From NCBI GenBank assembly GCA_002347185.1, contig DDXK01000072.1, positions 1-18,466 on the forward strand: a DNA stretch of 18,466 bases. The letters run 5' to 3'. This DNA comes from Desulfobulbaceae bacterium UBA2262 (GTDB taxonomy: Bacteria > Desulfobacterota > Desulfobulbia > Desulfobulbales > Desulfurivibrionaceae). Below the pieces are notes generated by a model. It saw only the letters and a list, made by a program, of their open reading frames with translations. It ran no database searches and was not told where the DNA came from. Below are positions 14,601-18,466 of the stretch, one piece after another; position 1 is the first letter of the stretch; each line of letters begins with the position of its first letter. Position numbers and translations under genes: made by a program.

Positions 14601-15227
14601 CAGCTCCTGCCAGTCGCGGCCGGAAAGGCTGGCCTGCCGTTCTTCCTTCTGCAGCTCCTGGAGACGGGCGAGGGCGATATTGATCTCCTGCCTGCTGCCA
14701 CGGACCTTGTAGAGCCCTTCGGCCTCGGCCTCCAGCTCGTTGAGCACCCCGCGCAGGGAGGAAAGACCGGCGCCGGCGGCAAAGAGGGCCTGGCCGACAT
14801 CGCCGTGCTGGGCAAGGATATCCTCCCCTCCCCGGACCAGGGCTTCATGGCTTATGCCGTAAAGGGAGTCGAAAAGGGCCTGGTCGTGGATGGGCATGAA
14901 GGCGGCCAGGGCTTCGGCGGGCAGGGGGTTGCCCTCCCTGTCCAGTAGATCGGCCTTCCTTTTTTTCCGGCGCAGGAAGGAAAGCTCCCGGCCGTCCTCG
15001 GCCAGGAGGGTGCCGCCGACGAGGAGCTGGTCATTGGCATGGAGGAAGTTGTCGCTGGTGCGTTCCGGAAAACCGAAAAGCCAGGCCTTGAGAGCCCGCA
15101 GGGTGCTGCTCTTCCCTGCCTCGTTGGGTCCGTAGACCACATGCAGGCCAGGGCTGGCCGAGGCAAAATCGAGGCTCAGGTTTGTAAAAGGCCCGAAGGC
15201 GGCCAGGTCGAGGCGCGTGATTTTCAT
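11694..15227 (-). CDS. YhaN-type SMC/Rad50-like AAA ATPase
   Basis: This 1177-residue protein has a split ABC-type ATPase at its ends joined by long coiled coils, the plan of SbcC, Rad50 and YhaN. The N-terminal lobe has Walker A GPNEAGKSS (33-41) in the context FGPFTNLSLDF, and the YhaN-like stretch MPIHDQALFDSLYGISHEAL (111-130). Residues about 165-1040 are Glu/Arg/Leu/Gln-rich heptads. The C-terminal lobe has the ABC signature SDGT (1083-1086), Walker B FIVDD (1111-1115) and an H-loop THH (1145-1147). I see no CxxC zinc hook at the apex; the nearest cysteine pair is CRQAGC. Its start overlaps the stop of the nuclease gene (ATGA, 15224-15227), so the two are translationally coupled and likely form an SbcCD-like DNA-end-processing complex. 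The role of YhaN/YhaO pairs is little known, so DNA repair is inference. Confidence 0.92.
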   Translation of the reverse strand: MKITRLDLAAFGPFTNLSLDFASASPGLHVVYGPNEAGKSSTLRALKAWLFGFPERTSDNFLHANDQLLVGGTLLAEDGRELSFLRRKKRKADLLDREGNPLPAEALAAFMPIHDQALFDSLYGISHEALVRGGEDILAQHGDVGQALFAAGAGLSSLRGVLNELEAEAEGLYKVRGSRQEINIALARLQELQKEERQASLSGRDWQELHTALREALARQEEIEGLQAQKKQERLRLERLRHSLPQLALRRNLLDRLAGLGPVLLLPEDFGKRRQELEKQRHSHGEKVAVAEKKLQALREKLAAIHLPRQLIEFEERIEDLHQRLGGYQKARADRPEREGMRIGCKREAAEFLRQVRPDLPLERAEELRPFLGRRRMLTELATTLESLRQGRGQTERVLARTRAECKRLAGELGLLPAARDPLPLEKAVRLARKRGPLDLLLAEKEKLCAGKEEECEQEAARLPLWQGGFRALLLLPLPLEATLLAQEHLFAVLEEEEKAVLHKQEQASEQLAAVLADLARFSSSGPLPSEEELARLRSLRDRGWSLLKRQWLAGEELGEEGRAYHPNLPLADAFEKNMGEADETADRLRREAREVHAFTALEAERQRLAALLLAFEQKEAGLAQRRSALRAEWEGLWIPCGFAPLPPKEMLAWLGRVEKLRFRAEELSRLEAERQALREERRQLREALLSALTGPDAPPVQATCELEPLLLHGEQILHALGEAAIRRQRLLDALEARRNEEVLLESTLREQETALNQWREQWSQVSAGLAGQRELYPAEALDLLENLGLCLGKLKEANDFQKRIAGIDQDMARYEVTVAEVAEKIAPDLTGQAAEQVVVQLKARLNQARDDRTLLADCRRGIAETEEELLLLAGERESVEKQLQDLCRQAGCQHPAELEGAEELSRQYRELQARLQETETMLIRGAGGLDLDRLEEEARHCDDPDALPGQIAGLARELDEVLAPESRRLSELIGEKKTRLDQMDGSARAARAAEEAALAQARLKRLCDRYLKLKLAAHTLKGEIERYRAANQDPVIGLASRYFQAMTLGAYRGLRTDENERGEPILVGVRGENQRVEVGRMSDGTRDQLYLALRLASLVWRRKSQEPMPFIVDDILINFDDARSRATLAILAELAAGQQVILFTHHRRIADEALVLADPERVRLHQLNDAGAQEFS

Positions 15228-16483
15228 GGCCCCTCCGACTGGGTCAGCAGCCTGGCGAGCAGCAGCGCCCGCACCTCTTCCCTGAGCTCGCGCCGCCGGT
15301 CCGGATCGTTCCGGAAAAGGTCATCCTCGCCATGCAGCAGCTCGGGCGGCAGCTTGCTCTTCAGGGAGGCGAGCTCCGGGAGGGAAGCGGCCAGGGCGTC
15401 GAGGGGAAAATCAAGCCCCGCGATGCCGCGCAGCAGCTCGGCCAGGGGATGTTCCTCCTCGGAGGTCGGCTCCTGGTCCAGGGCGTTTTCCGTGGCCAGG
15501 ACAAGCTTTTCCAGCCAGATATCGGTCAGGCCGGCAGCCAGGCCGCGGAAATTCTCGTTCAGACCGTAGGCCCGGCCGTGCAGCAGGGAATGGATGCCGC
15601 TTCTGCCGTGCAGGGTCAGGCGGACCGCCAGCGGCATCCCGGCTGCCTCCCTTTCCAGGGCGACCAGTTCGGCGCGCACCGCCTCCTCAACCGCGACGGG
15701 ATCGGGAGCGCCGGAAACATCGACGCGGCAGTGGCGCCAGCGCAGCACGTCAAGCGGGCGGTGCTCGGCGGCAACGATTCGGCCCTCCTGCACCGTGACC
15801 AGGGTAGCGCCCTTTTCCCCGCCCTCCCGGATCTGCCGTCCCTGGATATTGCCTGGAAAGATCACCCAGGGCTCCTGGCAGACCTCTTCCCGCTGGTGCA
15901 CGTGCCCAAGGGCCCAGTAGGCGTAGCCCCTGCCGCGCAGATCGTCCAGGGTGCAGGGGGCATAGGGCTCGTGCCCTTCCCGGCCGGTGAGCGAGGTGTG
16001 CAGGAGGCCGATGTTGCAGTAGTGCGGGAGGGCGGGCGGAAAGGCGGCGGCCAGGTTGTCGGTGATGCTCCGCGCCTGGTAGCTCTGTCCGTGCAGGGCT
16101 ACCCGCAGTTCCTCGATGCGCATCGTTTCCGGGGCGTTGCCGGCAAAAAGATGGACATTGTCGGGCAGCAGCAGCGCTTTGCTGATCCGGCTTGCCGCGT
16201 CATGGTTGCCGGAGACGAGAAAGACCCTGATCCCCTCCTTGCGCAGCCTGCCCATGCGGTTGACAAAAAAGAGGCCGGTGTTGTAGTCCCGCCATTCCCC
16301 GTCGTAGAGGTCTCCGGCAAGCAGGAGGAAGGCGACCCGCTCGGCAATGGCCAGCTCGATCAGGTTGTCGAAGGCGCGCCGGGTAGCCTGACGCAGTTGT
16401 TCCACCGGTGCGTCCGCATAGCTTTCCAGCCCGTGCAGGGGGCTGTCCAGGTGGATATCGGCGGCGTGGAGGAATCGAAACAT
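15224..16483 (-). CDS. YhaO-type metallophosphoesterase (SbcD/Mre11-like exonuclease)
   Basis: This 419-residue protein has the calcineurin-like phosphoesterase core of Mre11/SbcD nucleases in the first 210 residues: DIH (D9, H11), GDLYD (D58), GNHD (N93, H94), H162 in LLHTSL and GHVH (H194, H196), all metal-binding residues present. This predicts a two-manganese DNA nuclease. The remaining 200 residues (capping and partner-binding region) are less conserved and include a LTLHGRSGIH-like strand. It partners the ATPase encoded immediately downstream, with a 4-base overlap. GGGAAGAG precedes the ATG, only 10 bp after the stop of the TauE-type gene, so translation is probably coupled to that gene too. 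YhaO is preferred over SbcD because the downstream partner is YhaN-like. Confidence 0.93.
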   Translation of the reverse strand: MFRFLHAADIHLDSPLHGLESYADAPVEQLRQATRRAFDNLIELAIAERVAFLLLAGDLYDGEWRDYNTGLFFVNRMGRLRKEGIRVFLVSGNHDAASRISKALLLPDNVHLFAGNAPETMRIEELRVALHGQSYQARSITDNLAAAFPPALPHYCNIGLLHTSLTGREGHEPYAPCTLDDLRGRGYAYWALGHVHQREEVCQEPWVIFPGNIQGRQIREGGEKGATLVTVQEGRIVAAEHRPLDVLRWRHCRVDVSGAPDPVAVEEAVRAELVALEREAAGMPLAVRLTLHGRSGIHSLLHGRAYGLNENFRGLAAGLTDIWLEKLVLATENALDQEPTSEEEHPLAELLRGIAGLDFPLDALAASLPELASLKSKLPPELLHGEDDLFRNDPDRRRELREEVRALLLARLLTQSEGP

Positions 16484-16493
16484 GCTCTTCCCG

Positions 16494-17252
16494 TCAGTTC
16501 CTGATCAGCAGAAGTATCGCAAAAAGGATCACCGTCGCCACCACAAACTTCTGCACAAAGGCGTTTCCTTTTGTTACCGTGACCTTCGAGCCGAGCAGGG
16601 CGCCGAGCATGCTGCCCAGTCCCAGGGCGAGGCCGGGCAGCAGCTGCACCTTGCCGCCTGCCCAGAAAATCAGCAGGGAAACCAGGGTGAAAACGAAGAT
16701 GGTGAAGGTCTTGACCGCGTTGCCCGCCACAAAATCATAGCCGGTGAGAAGCATGGCGGCAAGGATGAGAAAACCCACCCCTGCCTGGATGAAGCCTCCA
16801 TAAAAACCGATGGCAAAAAAGACGAGCCAGATCAGGAGCCAACGGCCCGGCGTGTAGCGCAGCTCCTTGCCCGTTGCCAGCCTCTCCGGTTTGAGGAAGG
16901 TGAGCAGGGTCATGAGCACCATGAAGAGGGCCAGATACTTCTTGAAGGCCGCATCGCTGATCACCATTGCCGTCCAGGTGCCGAGGACGCTGCCGAAAAT
17001 CGCAGGGATGGAGACGATGAGGCTGAAACGGCGGGGAAAGACGCCGTAGCCGTGAAACTGCTGGACGGCGGTGAGGCTTTGCAGGAAAACGCCGACCCGG
17101 TTGGTGGCGTTGGCCACCGTGGCGGGCAGCCCCATGAAGATGAGGAGCGGAATGGTGAGAAAGGAGCCGCCGCCGGCCAGGGTGTTGATGAATCCCGCCA
17201 CTGTGCCGGCGACGAGCAGGATGAGAAGGTTGAGCAGGCTGAAGGGTTCCAT
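16494..17252 (-). CDS. TauE/SafE-family membrane permease (sulfite/anion exporter type)
   Basis: This 252-residue protein has about eight hydrophobic helices in two halves, each opened by the family's glycine-rich motif: GFINTLAGGGSFLTIPLL (20-37) and FYGGFIQAGVGF in the second half. The family exports or imports small anions such as sulfite, sulfoacetate or other organosulfur acids; the substrate here is unknown. The frame is open up to an ATG at 17426, but the extra N-terminus is not membrane-like and overlaps the divergent gene, so the ATG at 17252, which starts the first helix, was chosen. No strong Shine-Dalgarno precedes it. It is the first gene of a probable three-gene operon with the YhaO/YhaN pair. 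A link between permease and nuclease is not explained by known biology. Confidence 0.9.
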   Translation of the reverse strand: MEPFSLLNLLILLVAGTVAGFINTLAGGGSFLTIPLLIFMGLPATVANATNRVGVFLQSLTAVQQFHGYGVFPRRFSLIVSIPAIFGSVLGTWTAMVISDAAFKKYLALFMVLMTLLTFLKPERLATGKELRYTPGRWLLIWLVFFAIGFYGGFIQAGVGFLILAAMLLTGYDFVAGNAVKTFTIFVFTLVSLLIFWAGGKVQLLPGLALGLGSMLGALLGSKVTVTKGNAFVQKFVVATVILFAILLLIRN

Positions 17253-17345
17253 GGTCCGAGTCGGGATATGAGGAAAGGCCTGGCCAGCTGCCGGGAGCAA
17301 AGGCGGATAGTGCCGTCTGACCGCGCCACCGTCGCTGGTTTCTCC

Positions 17346-17373
17346 TTGACAGTGAGAAAAAGGGCATTGTAAG
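17346..17373 (+). promoter_or_regulatory. Sigma70-like promoter for the surface-antigen/nadC operon
   Basis: A perfect TTGACA (17346-17351) is followed after 16 bases by TGTAAG (17368-17373, 4 of 6). The transcript would start near 17380. On the opposite strand, TACAAT (17371-17366, 5 of 6) overlaps this -10 and could serve the divergent permease operon, but I find no good -35 for it. ATTGT (17366-17370) and ACAAT (17381-17385) form a small inverted repeat over the start region. Confidence 0.5.
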
Positions 17374-17411
17374 GAAACAGACAATACCATAACCTCTGAA
17401 AAAGGAAACAG
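17371..17411 (+). repeat. 10-bp direct repeat, 31-bp period, in the leader
   Basis: AAGGAAACAG occurs at 17371-17380 and again at 17402-17411. With the next six bases, 14 of 16 positions match. The second copy supplies the ribosome binding site of the gene at 17417. The 31-bp spacing is close to three helical turns. It may be a binding site pair or a small duplication. Confidence 0.55.
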
Positions 17412-17416
17412 CCAAG

Positions 17417-17791
17417 ATGCCGGCACTTTGCCTCCTGAGAAAATTCCGGGTTCCTCTCTTTCTTTTGCCGCTTCTGCTCAACGCGGCCTGCGCCGCCACA
17501 CCTCCGCCCCGGCTGCTGGCGCCCGCGGCCGGCCTGCCGGTGCTGGCGGGGGCGACTCCGGAGGATCACCACCGGCTTGCCGAGATTTTCCAGGCAACCC
17601 CTTCCTACGAAAGGGAAGAATGGCGCAGCGCGCCGGGGCTCGCCCTGGCCGTGACCCCACGCCCGGTTTTCCGCGCCGATGGCCTTCCCTGCCGGAACGC
17701 CCTGGTGGAAAGGACCCTGGGGGAGGAAAAAAGCGTGGCCGAAATAACCGCCTGTCGGCAGGACGGTCAGTGGCGGATAACAGCCCCTTGA
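17417..17791 (+). CDS. Small secreted 17-kDa-surface-antigen-like protein (possible lipoprotein)
   Basis: This 124-residue protein starts with a basic N-terminus and a leucine-rich signal (about residues 10-24) followed by LNAAC. C25 could be lipidated, but the lipobox has Asn at -3 where Leu is usual, so ordinary signal-peptidase cleavage is also possible. A Pro/Ala-rich linker leads to a small C-terminal domain (about 75-121) with AVTPRPVF, PCRNALVE (C92) and TACRQDGQWRI (C113). This paired CR...CRxxDGxW pattern resembles the outer-membrane surface antigen family (COG4520-like) of Rickettsia and other proteobacteria. The function of that fold is not established. AAAGGA lies 10 bases before the ATG. 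The next gene, nadC, starts 28 bp after its stop, so they are probably co-transcribed. No functional link with NAD synthesis is apparent. Confidence 0.72.
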   Translation: MPALCLLRKFRVPLFLLPLLLNAACAATPPPRLLAPAAGLPVLAGATPEDHHRLAEIFQATPSYEREEWRSAPGLALAVTPRPVFRADGLPCRNALVERTLGEEKSVAEITACRQDGQWRITAP

Positions 17792-17819
17792 AAAACGAAC
17801 TGACAAGGAAGTGAGGCCC

Positions 17820-18466
<647 letters not shown>

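Noticed and set aside
12171..14948. Plus-strand open frame of 925 codons inside the YhaN-type gene
   Set aside because: It is complementary to a gene with intact Walker A, signature and Walker B motifs. Long antisense frames are expected opposite high-GC genes rich in Leu, Glu and Arg codons. It shows no recognisable domain.
17253..17426. Extended permease start at 17426
   Set aside because: The extension is not conserved-looking, overlaps the divergent gene start and covers the promoter region; the first membrane helix starts right after the ATG at 17252.

Overview
The window is a high-GC (by eye above 60%), tightly packed bacterial chromosome segment with no tRNA, rRNA, IS element, CRISPR array or phage gene that I can see. 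LpxB (lipid A synthesis), an AsmA/YhdP-type envelope protein and a 17-kDa-antigen-like secreted protein point to a Gram-negative didermic cell. The mix of REC proteins with a C-terminal CxxC...CxxC tail, a Gfo/Idh/MocA oxidoreductase beside lpxB, a PilZ protein and a membrane-anchored TPR protein looks like Desulfobacterota (former Deltaproteobacteria). This assignment is inference from gene families and was not tested by a search.

Layout. (1) 1-1491, plus strand: the 3' end of a histidine kinase, then two receiver proteins that overlap by ATGA. (2) 1495-3682, minus strand: lpxB and, upstream of it, a Gfo/Idh/MocA oxidoreductase. A possible 6-codon leader reading frame lies between them. (3) 3683-3949: a divergent regulatory region with two facing sigma70-like promoters and two perfect inverted repeats (13 bp and 11 bp). 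(4) 3950-10348, plus strand: a sodium:neurotransmitter-symporter-family transporter, a 1235-residue AsmA/YhdP-like protein and an MscS channel, all closely spaced and probably one operon. (5) 10407-11577, minus strand: a PilZ protein and a TPR protein, each with its own recognisable promoter. (6) 11694-17252, minus strand: TauE/SafE-type permease, YhaO-type nuclease and YhaN-type SMC-like ATPase, with a 10-bp gap and an ATGA overlap, so probably one transcript. (7) 17417-18466, plus strand: a small 17-kDa-surface-antigen-like protein and nadC, which runs off the window.

How they fit together. The first half is mainly signalling and envelope work: two-component phospho-relay, lipid A assembly with a possible sugar modification, sodium-coupled uptake, phospholipid transport across the periplasm and osmotic relief. 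The second half adds c-di-GMP sensing, a probable DNA-end-processing pair (YhaO/YhaN) and NAD synthesis. I found no clear new defence or mobile system. The most worthwhile items are the uncharacterised CxxC tail on the second receiver, the dyad-rich divergent promoter region, the eukaryote-like chloride-site signature in the transporter, the in-frame minicistron ahead of lpxB, and the coupling of a permease to the YhaO/YhaN pair.
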